DNA from: Bacteroidales bacterium UBA3824
Lineage (GTDB): Bacteria; Bacteroidota; Bacteroidia; Bacteroidales; UBA3824
Length of the DNA stretch: 46,736 nucleotides
Direction of reading: 5' to 3'
Assembly (NCBI GenBank): GCA_002393195.1
Contig: DGIK01000014.1
Span: 1 to 46,736, forward strand
The notes beneath the pieces are model-generated. The model saw only the letters and a program-made list of their open reading frames with translations, had not been told where the DNA came from and did no database searches. Below are positions 24,204-31,840 of this stretch, in pieces (within the stretch, counting starts at the first letter, position 1; every line of letters starts with the position of its first letter). A program made the position numbers and the translations under genes.

Positions 24204-24217
24204 AATATGTATATTTG
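24187..24217 (+). promoter_or_regulatory. Promoter of the exported protein after ispG
   Basis: TTG (24187-24189) and TATATTTG (24210-24217) are 20 nt apart. The -33 element lies inside the last ispG codons. The next gene starts at 24264, so it can be expressed separately from ispG. Confidence 0.6.
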
Positions 24218-24263
24218 GGCGATTTTGTTTTGCTACTAATCGTTACTAATTATACATTGAATT

Positions 24264-25082
24264 ATGAAAGTTAAAGGTCTTAATATCATATTGTTGCTAC
24301 TGACGCTCCTAAATTTTACGAAGGCGGGGGCTGCCAACGAAATCAGGGTCGAAGGCATTTTCAAAGGGCAGAACATCTTTGTTACCAATCCCTTTGCAGC
24401 CTCCGGCGTGGGGTTTTGTATATACGAGATTACGGTCAACGGCACTGTTACTATGGACGAACTCAATCGCTCCGGCTTTGAAATCGACCTTACGCAATAC
24501 CATCTCGCGCAGGGCGATCCCGTTGTCGTGGTCATCAAACATAAGGACGGTTGCACCCCAAAAGTGCTTAATCCTGAGGTACTTAAACCGCAAAGCACAT
24601 ACAACGTGGTCTCGATGAAGGTCGATAAGACCGGACGGCTCACTTTCTCGACCAAGGAGGAGAAGGGTTCGCTGCCCTTCGTGGTGGAACAGTTCAAATG
24701 GAAAAAATGGATTGCCGTGGCTCAGGTCAATGGCAAAGGAACGCCGTCGCTCAATAATTACAGCGTGAATGTTCCTCTACATTCTGGTATCAACAAGCTG
24801 AGGCTCAAACAGGTAGATTGCACCAAAAAGCCGCGCTACTCCAACGAAGTTACTTACAACAACCTCCTGCCCGAGGTAACTTTCAAGCCCGGCAACAACG
24901 GGCAGACCGCGGGGCCAATTACTTTTAGCCGAGCGACCGACTATGAAATTTATGATTTTTACGGGCGACGTATGACCAAGGGCAAGGCGGCGAGCGTAGA
25001 TGTGTCGTCGTACCCCAAAGGCACTTACTTCATCAATTACGACTGCAAGAGCGAGTCGTTTGAAAAGATTGAAAAGAAGTAG
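24264..25082 (+). CDS. Exported protein with possible type IX C-terminal domain, unknown function
   Basis: This 272-residue protein has a signal peptide (LNIILLLLTLLNFTKAGA). The body is beta-rich: EIRVEGIFKGQNIFVTNPF opens it, and NVPLHSGINKLRLKQVD is typical of an immunoglobulin-like strand pair. The last ~50 residues (YEIYDFYGRRMTKGKAASVDVSSYPKGTYFINYDC) resemble a type A sorting domain, in which a G-x-x-x-x-G turn is followed by a hydrophobic YFI strand. It probably leaves the cell by type IX secretion or is surface-attached. I do not recognise a specific family. Its end and the next gene on the other strand are 2 nt apart. Confidence 0.65.
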   Translation: MKVKGLNIILLLLTLLNFTKAGAANEIRVEGIFKGQNIFVTNPFAASGVGFCIYEITVNGTVTMDELNRSGFEIDLTQYHLAQGDPVVVVIKHKDGCTPKVLNPEVLKPQSTYNVVSMKVDKTGRLTFSTKEEKGSLPFVVEQFKWKKWIAVAQVNGKGTPSLNNYSVNVPLHSGINKLRLKQVDCTKKPRYSNEVTYNNLLPEVTFKPGNNGQTAGPITFSRATDYEIYDFYGRRMTKGKAASVDVSSYPKGTYFINYDCKSESFEKIEKK

Positions 25083-25084
25083 AT

Positions 25085-26170
25085 TTAATCATTGTCAACA
25101 AGGAGGGCAAAGTATTTTTTCCTGGTCTCGATGTACGAGATGATGATATTTACGGCGTCCTCCTCCGAGATGTTGTCCATATTGATTACGAGGTCATAAT
25201 TGCGGGTGTCGTGTCGCGGCATTCCCGTATTTTCTACTACGTACATATCGCGCTCCATCGATACGCGGTTGATGATTTCTATCGCCTCTTCGCGTGAAAT
25301 TCCCTCGCGGGTCATCAGTTTTGCGATGCGGTTTTCGTCCGATGCGCAGATGAAGATGTTGATATGATTGGGATAATCCCTGAAAATATAAAACGCGCTC
25401 TGTCCCGCCACAATGCAGGATTCGTTGCGGGCGATTCGGTTGAGGATTTCCTGTTGCTTGTCAGAAAGGGGTGCGACAGAAGTTTCCGACTGCTCTTTTT
25501 TGCCGATATTGGTTTTTATGAGGTCGCGGATGCCGCTCCACCAACTGTTTTTTTGGTCTTTGTTGACCTTCTCTACGATGTCGGTATCTTTATCGTATTG
25601 GTTTGTAAGTGCCTCTATAACAGCATAATCGAAATAGTTGATGCGCAGTCTTTCTGCAAGAAGACGACCCACGACGCGGCCTCCCGCACCGAGTTCGCGG
25701 CTGATGGTTACAATGAAAGTTTCGTTCTTTTGAAATTCTATGCCGTTTTTGGGGTTGCCCTTTGTCTGCTCGTCTTTTTTTTGCTGCAACGCCACCTCTG
25801 CGGTAGTCATAATGATTGGCACGTTGACAATACGGGCGTACTCCACACCGGCGTCCTCCATATCAATGTCGCCGCTTTCATATATCCACGTTACACGCAC
25901 GTCGTGTCCCGTACTATAAATGTCTTCGAGGCGCAAGAGAATTTCGAGGATTTGCTTGGCAGTGGAGGTGTTGTAATAACTCATATTGAATACAAACTCC
26001 GTCCTCGGCAGAGGATTGTGCTTGTACTCGTCGAGCCAATTCAAAATCGGTTTGAAAAACATGACCGAGCTTTCCGGCAGCGACCGCCCCGAAATTTCAA
26101 ATACATTGTTTTCCCTGTCCAATATCACGGTGGGAATATCTTCCTCGCCTTTTATCTTGTATGCTTCCAT
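25085..26170 (-). CDS. Fusion of SiaC-like (DUF1987) domain and cytidylate-kinase-like domain
   Basis: This is a 361-residue two-domain protein. Residues about 8-125 match the SiaC/DUF1987 family: early strand FEISGRSLPES, then FNMSYYNTSTAKQILEIL. T68, within NTST, corresponds to the threonine phosphorylated in Pseudomonas SiaC (from memory). Residues about 150-350 match the cytidylate kinase-like family, with TISRELGAGGRVVGRLLAERL as nucleotide-binding segment and a late GISREEAIEIINR helix. SiaC acts in a partner switch that controls a diguanylate cyclase. The fusion suggests coupling of such a switch to nucleotide sensing, but that is inference. It is transcribed leftwards, tail to tail with the previous gene. 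Confidence 0.8.
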   Translation of the reverse strand: MEAYKIKGEEDIPTVILDRENNVFEISGRSLPESSVMFFKPILNWLDEYKHNPLPRTEFVFNMSYYNTSTAKQILEILLRLEDIYSTGHDVRVTWIYESGDIDMEDAGVEYARIVNVPIIMTTAEVALQQKKDEQTKGNPKNGIEFQKNETFIVTISRELGAGGRVVGRLLAERLRINYFDYAVIEALTNQYDKDTDIVEKVNKDQKNSWWSGIRDLIKTNIGKKEQSETSVAPLSDKQQEILNRIARNESCIVAGQSAFYIFRDYPNHINIFICASDENRIAKLMTREGISREEAIEIINRVSMERDMYVVENTGMPRHDTRNYDLVINMDNISEEDAVNIIISYIETRKKYFALLVDND

Positions 26171-26225
26171 ATCGTATTGTCATTATAAAGTTTGACGTTT
26201 TGATATGTTGCAAAAATGATACCAA

Positions 26226-27074
26226 TCAACTAAACGCCCCTTGCAAATACTTTTTGGTAAGTTCATTTTGGGGATTGTTGAAAACCTCTTTTGCGTCGCC
26301 ACACTCAATTATTTCGCCTAAATAGATGAAAATCACATAGTCGGCAATGCGCATTGCCTGTCTCAGGGTGTGAGTTACCATTATGATTGAATATTGCTCT
26401 TTGAGTTTCACGAACAAATCTTCCACTGTGCGGCTCGAAACGGGGTCGAGGGCAGATGTGGCTTCGTCGGCGAGGATAAATTCTGGCTCAACGGCAAGGC
26501 TGCGGGCAAGACAAAGTCGCTGTTGCTGACCGATGGAAAGTCGCACGGCGGGCGAGCGCAGACGGTCTTTCACTTCGTCCCAAAGTCCAACTACTTTCAA
26601 GTAATGACGGACGATACGGCGGAGTTGTCGTATTTTTTTGATACCGTGAATTTTACAACCATATCCAACGTTGTTCATTATCGACATAGGTAGCGGTGTT
26701 GGACGTTGAGGCACAAGACCAATTTTGCGGCGTAGTTCCACAAGGTCGGATGCTGAACAATTTACAATGTCCTCATTGCCAAGACGTATCGAGCCAGAGG
26801 TTTTGATGCCCTCGATTGAATCGTTCAAGCGGTTGAAAGATTTGAGGAGAGTCGATTTTCCACAACCCGACGGACCAATTATACAGGTGATTTTGTTGGG
26901 CGGGATTGTTACGTTTATATCTTTGAGTATGTGCGCTTTATCAATCCAAAGATTGAAGTTTTCAACCTTGATTTCCGACGCAGTTTCGGGGTGTTGAAAT
27001 TTGGCATCGGGAACGAAAGCCTCGTTGCTGTCGCTCGCCAAAAATTTGCGCAAAAATAGATTTTTGAACCACAT
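26226..27074 (-). CDS. pstB: Phosphate ABC transporter ATP-binding protein
   Basis: This 282-residue ABC ATPase has Walker A GPSGCGKST, the signature LSIGQQQRLCLARSL and Walker B EFILADEATSALDP. The Walker B residue after ADE is Ala, where PstB usually has Pro. The N-terminal ~35 residues extend beyond the typical PstB start (IKVENFNLWI). It hydrolyses ATP to drive inward phosphate transport with PstA and PstC. It is last in the run pstS-pstC-pstA-pstB, 2 nt after pstA. No phoU follows; the next gene downstream is the SiaC-like fusion. Confidence 0.93.
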   Translation of the reverse strand: MWFKNLFLRKFLASDSNEAFVPDAKFQHPETASEIKVENFNLWIDKAHILKDINVTIPPNKITCIIGPSGCGKSTLLKSFNRLNDSIEGIKTSGSIRLGNEDIVNCSASDLVELRRKIGLVPQRPTPLPMSIMNNVGYGCKIHGIKKIRQLRRIVRHYLKVVGLWDEVKDRLRSPAVRLSIGQQQRLCLARSLAVEPEFILADEATSALDPVSSRTVEDLFVKLKEQYSIIMVTHTLRQAMRIADYVIFIYLGEIIECGDAKEVFNNPQNELTKKYLQGAFS

Positions 27075-27076
27075 TT

Positions 27077-27925
27077 TTAATTGAGTTTATGTTTTGAAAA
27101 ACGGTTTGTGATAAAGCGTCCCAAAAGACTGATTATCAACACAATGATTGTAAGAACAAGCGCGGCGGCGTAGGCTCTGTTTTGAACCTCGGCTTGTGGT
27201 GCGCTCAGTTGAAAAAATATGCTAAGCGGCAATGTTGCAGCCGGTTGCGAAAGCGTTGTGGGTATCGAATCCGAAAAACCTGCCGTGAACATCACGCCCG
27301 CCGCATCGCCAATTGCACGACCAACCGAAAGCAATGTTGCCGTTGCAATTCCGGGTGCTATCTGTCTGAGAACCACGCCGATAGTTTCCAATCTTGTTGC
27401 TCCGAGCGAATACGATGCCTCCAACAAATCGCGCGGAAAATTCTTTGCCACCTCGTCCATCGAGCGCATCAAAATCGGTATTATCAACAATGTAATTACA
27501 ATAATGCCACCCAAAAGCGATGTCCTGATTCCCAAATATATCATTAATGAAAATGCAAACGCACCGTAAACTATTGACGGTATGCCATATAACACGTCGA
27601 ATGCCAACCTCGTCCAATATGCGAGTCGAGATTTTTGCGATTTAAAAACATTGAGGTAAAACACGATTGGGATGCTGATTATCAAGCCTATTACCGTCGA
27701 TGACACAACAATATACAGCGACCCGACGGTAGCGTTCAGGAATCCGCCCTCGCCGCCGATATAGAATCCGCCTTTTGGCAGCGACGACACCATCTCCCAC
27801 GTTATGCAGCCGAATCCGCGTTTGAAAATCGTATATATAATGCTCGCCACCATCACAAAAACAACTGCGACGGACGCCACCATAAAGCCCTTGGCGATTT
27901 TTTCAAAAATAATGCTTGGTTTCAT
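27077..27925 (-). CDS. pstA: Phosphate ABC transporter permease
   Basis: This 282-residue inner-membrane protein has about six hydrophobic segments, starting with FMVASVAVVFVMVASIIYTIF. The EAA-type loop is recognisable as LLEASYSLGATRLETIGVVLRQIAPGI near 160-190. It is the partner of PstC in the phosphate channel. It is 3 nt after pstC and 2 nt before pstB. Confidence 0.93.
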   Translation of the reverse strand: MKPSIIFEKIAKGFMVASVAVVFVMVASIIYTIFKRGFGCITWEMVSSLPKGGFYIGGEGGFLNATVGSLYIVVSSTVIGLIISIPIVFYLNVFKSQKSRLAYWTRLAFDVLYGIPSIVYGAFAFSLMIYLGIRTSLLGGIIVITLLIIPILMRSMDEVAKNFPRDLLEASYSLGATRLETIGVVLRQIAPGIATATLLSVGRAIGDAAGVMFTAGFSDSIPTTLSQPAATLPLSIFFQLSAPQAEVQNRAYAAALVLTIIVLIISLLGRFITNRFSKHKLN

Positions 27926-27928
27926 AAT

Positions 27929-28819
27929 TTATCTTTTTTCAATCTTCCTCAATATCAGCCTTGATGCCAAATTGAATATTATCACCACTACCAACAGCAA
28001 CAGCGCGGCAAACATCAACGCCGATTCGTAGAGCGGCAGGGAGAGCATTTCGCCGTAATTGTTGGCGATAAGGGCGGGTAATGGGTAACAAGCGTCCAAA
28101 AGCGTCTTAGGCACTTCGGGGAGGCAACCGCAGACCATCAAAACGGCAATTGTTTCGCCCAATGCCTTTGATATTGCAAGCACAACGGATGCAAAAATAC
28201 CCGACAATGATTTTTTAAGAACCACATTTTTGGCAGTCTGCCAACGTGTTGCGCCTAACGAATATGCGGCGGCGCGGAGGTCGTCGGGTACTGTGGAAAA
28301 CAATTCCACAAACAGACTCACCAATATCGGCACAAGCATCAAGCTCAGCACGATGCCCGCCGCCAAGACGGTGTAACCCGTTGAAAATTCGCCCGATAAA
28401 ACTGGCGCGATATTGTCTGAAATTAGCGGCACAATCACTATCGTGCCCCAAACGCCAAAAATCACGCTCGGCAGCGACGCCAAGATGTCCAAGGCGGGAA
28501 AAACGAATTTTTTGACACGTTTTTTGGCGTATTCGGTCAGGAAAATCGCCGTCATCAACGACAGCGGCAAGGCAATCAGAATAGCCAACAATGTTACCCA
28601 AATCGTGCCCATTATGAATGGCAGAAATCCAAAATGATTTTTGAACGGCTGCCACGACGAATCGGTGAGCAATCCCCAAAGCGAGTGTTCTTCTAATATT
28701 GGTATCGACTTGATATACAGACCGATAGCCATTACAAACACAAAGGCAATCGAGATTATGGTGACTGCCATCATAATCCCGTTTGCCGTTTGGTCTTTTA
28801 TGATTCTTAGTTTGTTCAT
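27929..28819 (-). CDS. pstC: Phosphate ABC transporter permease
   Basis: This 296-residue inner-membrane protein opens with a hydrophobic segment (MMAVTIISIAFVFVMAIGLYI). It carries the EAA-type loop DDLRAAAYSLGATRWQTAKNVVLKKSLSGI. Its start overlaps the pstS stop by 4 nt, so translation of the two is coupled. It forms the phosphate channel with PstA. Confidence 0.93.
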   Translation of the reverse strand: MNKLRIIKDQTANGIMMAVTIISIAFVFVMAIGLYIKSIPILEEHSLWGLLTDSSWQPFKNHFGFLPFIMGTIWVTLLAILIALPLSLMTAIFLTEYAKKRVKKFVFPALDILASLPSVIFGVWGTIVIVPLISDNIAPVLSGEFSTGYTVLAAGIVLSLMLVPILVSLFVELFSTVPDDLRAAAYSLGATRWQTAKNVVLKKSLSGIFASVVLAISKALGETIAVLMVCGCLPEVPKTLLDACYPLPALIANNYGEMLSLPLYESALMFAALLLLVVVIIFNLASRLILRKIEKR

Positions 28820-29778
28820 TTGCCCTCAGCCAATGTTTTCAAAGCCTTGTCGAGTTTGTCTTGTGAAATTTTGATGTAGCCAACGGGATCGTTTTTCTTT
28901 TGACCGTCGGTGAGGACGTACTGCAAAAACGCCTTAACTACCGGGTCGGTGGGCACGCCTTTGGTAACGAGGTAGAGGTCGCGGGCGGGAGGCGAAGGAT
29001 ATTTGCCATCGGCAATCGCCTTGGTAATCGATTCCTTGGTGTCATAAAACTTTTCATCGTCGGTGATTGTGCCGTCCTCGTTGGCATCCACAGGGAATAT
29101 CTCCAAACCGTCGTTAAGTTTGTGAGTATCATTGTTGTAGGCGTAACCAATATTGTTGAAACCAATGCCGTAAATGTCCTTTTGGATGGCTTCGGCAAGT
29201 CCCGGGTCGCCAAAAACAGCTGTTCCGGTAAGTTCCTCTTGCTTAGAGCCAAACCATTTTGCAAAAGTTTCGGCAGCACCGCAAGCGTCGCTACGTGTGT
29301 AGATGTGGATTGGGGTTGCATCGTCGGTGCCAAGCACTTCGCCCCAAGTTTTCACGCTGCCATCAATCCAAATTTTCTTGGCAACTTCTTTGGTAAGTCC
29401 CTTAGCGAGAATGGCTTGCAGGGCAGGATTTTTAGCATTGATGGTAGGCACAACGGCATCCTTTGCCGATGGGAAACCTACCGCTCCTTTCTCGATTTCG
29501 GGAGGATAGACCTCGCGCGAAACCATTCCAAAATCGACCATACCAGCCAAAACGTCGGTCATGCCCTTGCCCGCGCCGCCAGCCGAAACATCGACTTTGA
29601 CGTCGGGGTTGTTTTTCTTAAATTCGTCGGCCCATTCCACAGCCAACGGATAGAGCGCAAACGCACCTGAAAGCGACAATTCGCCGTGGAGTTTGCCATC
29701 TTCGGAAACGTAGTTTTTCACCGTTCCACCGCCGCACGCCGTAAGAAACAATGCGGCAATAATCAATGATTTTTTCAT
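28816..29778 (-). CDS. pstS: Phosphate-binding lipoprotein
   Basis: This 320-residue protein has a lipoprotein signal (MKKSLIIAALFLTAC, Cys15). Mature segments ELSLSGAFALYPLAVEWADEF and DVSAGGAGKGMTDVLAGMVDFGMVSR are the usual phosphate-pocket regions of PstS. It captures periplasmic phosphate for PstCAB. It lies 67 nt downstream of cysH on the same strand. The gap consists of AT-rich repeats, and no TAnnTTTG box was found for pstS itself, so read-through from cysH is possible. Confidence 0.93.
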   Translation of the reverse strand: MKKSLIIAALFLTACGGGTVKNYVSEDGKLHGELSLSGAFALYPLAVEWADEFKKNNPDVKVDVSAGGAGKGMTDVLAGMVDFGMVSREVYPPEIEKGAVGFPSAKDAVVPTINAKNPALQAILAKGLTKEVAKKIWIDGSVKTWGEVLGTDDATPIHIYTRSDACGAAETFAKWFGSKQEELTGTAVFGDPGLAEAIQKDIYGIGFNNIGYAYNNDTHKLNDGLEIFPVDANEDGTITDDEKFYDTKESITKAIADGKYPSPPARDLYLVTKGVPTDPVVKAFLQYVLTDGQKKNDPVGYIKISQDKLDKALKTLAEGK

Positions 29779-29785
29779 TTTTATA

Positions 29786-29850
29786 ATTTTGAATTATTAA
29801 TTACGAATTATGAATTGTGAATTATGAATTGTGAATTGTGAATTGTCAAT
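29786..29850. repeat. AT-rich tandem repeat between cysH and pstS
   Basis: Repeats of GAATTATGAATTGTG-type units fill the gap between pstS and cysH and run into the last cysH codons. No promoter consensus or Pho-box-like site was recognised inside it. Confidence 0.6.
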
Positions 29851-30550
29851 TCCTCTGATGCAATCCGCACTCCCGATGCTCGGGATTTTCCCACCACCAA
29901 CGGCCGGAGCGGATGTCTTCGCCTTCTTTGACGGCGCGGGTGCAGGGCTGACAGCCAATCGAAGGGAAACCTTTGTCGTGGAGACGGTTGTAAGGGACGT
30001 TGTTGGCTTTTACAAAACGCTTTACGTCGTCCTCGCTCCAATTAATCAGGGGGTTGAGTTTGATGATGTCGTCATCTTGGTCGTACTCAACAAGTTGCAT
30101 ATTTTTGCGCGTCACCGACTGACTGCGGCGCAATCCCGTTACCCATACTTTGAGACCTTTCAAAGCACGTTTTAGAGGTTCGATTTTGCGCACATTGCAG
30201 CATAGGTGGCGGAGTTGCACAGATTCGTAAAAAAGATTTACTCCGTGTTCGCCCACCATCTTTTCAACGGCATTATAATCAGGGAAATAGACCTGAATTT
30301 TGATGCCGTAACGCATATTGGTGTTGTCGATTAGGGAATACGTTTCGGGGAAAAATCTGCCTGTGTCAAGGGTGAAAATCTTGGCGGTTTTGTCGATGCC
30401 GCAAATGATATGCGTGAGCACTTGGTCTTCGTAACTCAGCGACGACGACAATCCGATTTCACCCTTGTATTCGGCAAGGAAATATTTTAAAACTTCCTCG
30501 GCAGAAGCCGAAGAAAATTTTTCGTTCAATTGTTTGATGAAGTCTTCCAT
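29846..30550 (-). CDS. cysH: Phosphoadenylyl/adenylyl-sulfate reductase
   Basis: The ATG at 30550 (MEDFIKQLNEKF) gives 234 residues; the upstream ATG adds a cysteine-rich stretch not found in the family. It has the PAPS/APS reductase fold with SLSYEDQVLTHII and DTGRFFPET. The cysteines expected for a 4Fe-4S APS reductase are present: CC in HLCCNVRK, CxxC in IGCQPCTRAV and the catalytic ECGLH near the C-terminus. It reduces (phospho)adenylyl sulfate to sulfite with thioredoxin in assimilatory sulfate reduction. It stands next to pst, without other cys genes in the window. Confidence 0.93.
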   Translation of the reverse strand: MEDFIKQLNEKFSSASAEEVLKYFLAEYKGEIGLSSSLSYEDQVLTHIICGIDKTAKIFTLDTGRFFPETYSLIDNTNMRYGIKIQVYFPDYNAVEKMVGEHGVNLFYESVQLRHLCCNVRKIEPLKRALKGLKVWVTGLRRSQSVTRKNMQLVEYDQDDDIIKLNPLINWSEDDVKRFVKANNVPYNRLHDKGFPSIGCQPCTRAVKEGEDIRSGRWWWENPEHRECGLHQRN

Positions 30551-30652
30551 TTTGCAACATTTTTTACGCTGCAAAATTCGACACAAAATCATTACTTCCG
30601 CATTTTTTTGCGGTGGAAGATTACATTAAAAAAAATGGAGGATTGCAGTTTT

Positions 30653-31711
30653 TTATTTCACTTCCAATTTAATTTCGATTTCCCCATCGCCGAGGAATTT
30701 CAATAATTCTTCTTTGCTGATATTTGGTATTTTGGCGATTCGGGTAAAGTTCCAAGAATTTTCGCCGTAATAGATGCAGAGGTTATGTCCCTGATAGAGA
30801 ATGATGTCGCCCGCCGAGGTGGAGATTTGCTCGTTGTTTTGAGGGAACGACTGACCAAGGTCGCCCACCTTTTCAAATCCGCCGTAATCATCTGCCTTGT
30901 AGGTAATTGGCGATTGTTTGAGGGCTTCGGCAAGGGCTTTTGCGCTACTATTGTCGGCAAAATCGGCTTCGAGACTCTTGCCCGAAACGTTGATGATGAG
31001 TTTTTGTGTCATTTTTGATGCAAATTTTTGATTTTCAATCCATTGTGTCAGCAATGTGGACATTTCGGAGCGATTGCTGTTGTTTATCCAAAGAGCCTCG
31101 CCTGTGAGGTTTTTCTTGTTAACAAGACGTTTGGCATCGTCAATCACCGACGAAATGCCGCTACTTGCACTCGATACAATCAGCATTATGTTCTTGTTGG
31201 TGAGTTTGTTACCCTCTTGAAACAAAAACGTCTGCATGGGTGCCGCCATATTGCTCCACCACAGCGGAGTGGCTATTACAATGTTGCTATATTGCTCTAA
31301 ATCAATCTTGTAAGACTTGATTTCGGGGTAACTTTCAGCCTTGTCGGGATTGTCGCGGATGGCTTTGATTAATGCGCTGCCGATGGCGTAGTTATCTGCC
31401 TCATATTTAAGACCTTCCTGCGCCGGAAGCACCTCCAAAACATCTGCGTCAACGGTTTTCAAAAACTCGTTGGCAATGCTCTTGACGTTGCCGGTATAAC
31501 TGTAATATACCAAAAGCGTCTTGCCATTTGCGGCATTAGGTTCAGTGTTCTGATTTTCAGGGTTTTCGGCATTTTGAGGATTGTCATTATTTTGAGGATT
31601 ATCCTTTTGGTTTTCCTCTTGATTTTCAGCGGGTTTAGTATCGTCATCCTTGTCGCCGCACGCCACAAGCGAAATGCACAAAAACGCAAGTATGGTTAAA
31701 ATTTTTTTCAT
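30653..31711 (-). CDS. Lipoprotein with flavodoxin and cyclophilin-like domains
   Basis: This 352-residue protein has a lipobox (CISLVAC, Cys18) and a Asn/Pro/Glu-rich linker at about 22-60. A flavodoxin domain follows from about 64 (TLLVYYSYTGNVKSIAN) to about 215, then a cyclophilin-like domain at about 238-350 (LIINVSGKSLEADF, QISTSAGDIILYQGHNLCIYYGENSW). It is therefore a membrane-anchored FMN protein with a second fold seen in other flavodoxin/cyclophilin-like fusions. The promoter carries the same 33-bp element as the acetyltransferase and flavodoxin operons near 39-41.6 kb, suggesting one regulon. Its electron partner is unknown. Confidence 0.8.
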   Translation of the reverse strand: MKKILTILAFLCISLVACGDKDDDTKPAENQEENQKDNPQNNDNPQNAENPENQNTEPNAANGKTLLVYYSYTGNVKSIANEFLKTVDADVLEVLPAQEGLKYEADNYAIGSALIKAIRDNPDKAESYPEIKSYKIDLEQYSNIVIATPLWWSNMAAPMQTFLFQEGNKLTNKNIMLIVSSASSGISSVIDDAKRLVNKKNLTGEALWINNSNRSEMSTLLTQWIENQKFASKMTQKLIINVSGKSLEADFADNSSAKALAEALKQSPITYKADDYGGFEKVGDLGQSFPQNNEQISTSAGDIILYQGHNLCIYYGENSWNFTRIAKIPNISKEELLKFLGDGEIEIKLEVK

Positions 31712-31745
31712 AGATATTTAGTTTTGAAATTCAACTATTTTGCTG

Positions 31746-31805
31746 CAAATATAATCAATATTTTTCAGAAAATAGTTTCACTTTTGGAGCGAAAAGTTGT
31801 ACGGA
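31746..31805 (-). promoter_or_regulatory. Promoter and activator-type site of the flavodoxin lipoprotein gene
   Basis: Read leftwards, TATATTTG is at 31753-31746. A 33-bp element occupies 31773-31805, exactly 19 nt upstream, and lacks a TTTG -33 box. On the plus strand it starts TAGTTTCAC, contains GGAGCG and ends with GTTGTACGGA. The same element lies at the same distance upstream of two other promoters (39365 and 41544). Confidence 0.65.
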
Positions 31806-31840
31806 ATGACTTATTCCTTTCCGCAGTCAACCACCGCCTC

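Noticed and set aside
25364..26188. 274-codon rightward ORF opposite the SiaC-like fusion
   Set aside because: Antisense shadow with no own promoter or domain.
28900..29670. 256-codon rightward ORF opposite pstS
   Set aside because: Antisense shadow of a clear lipoprotein gene.
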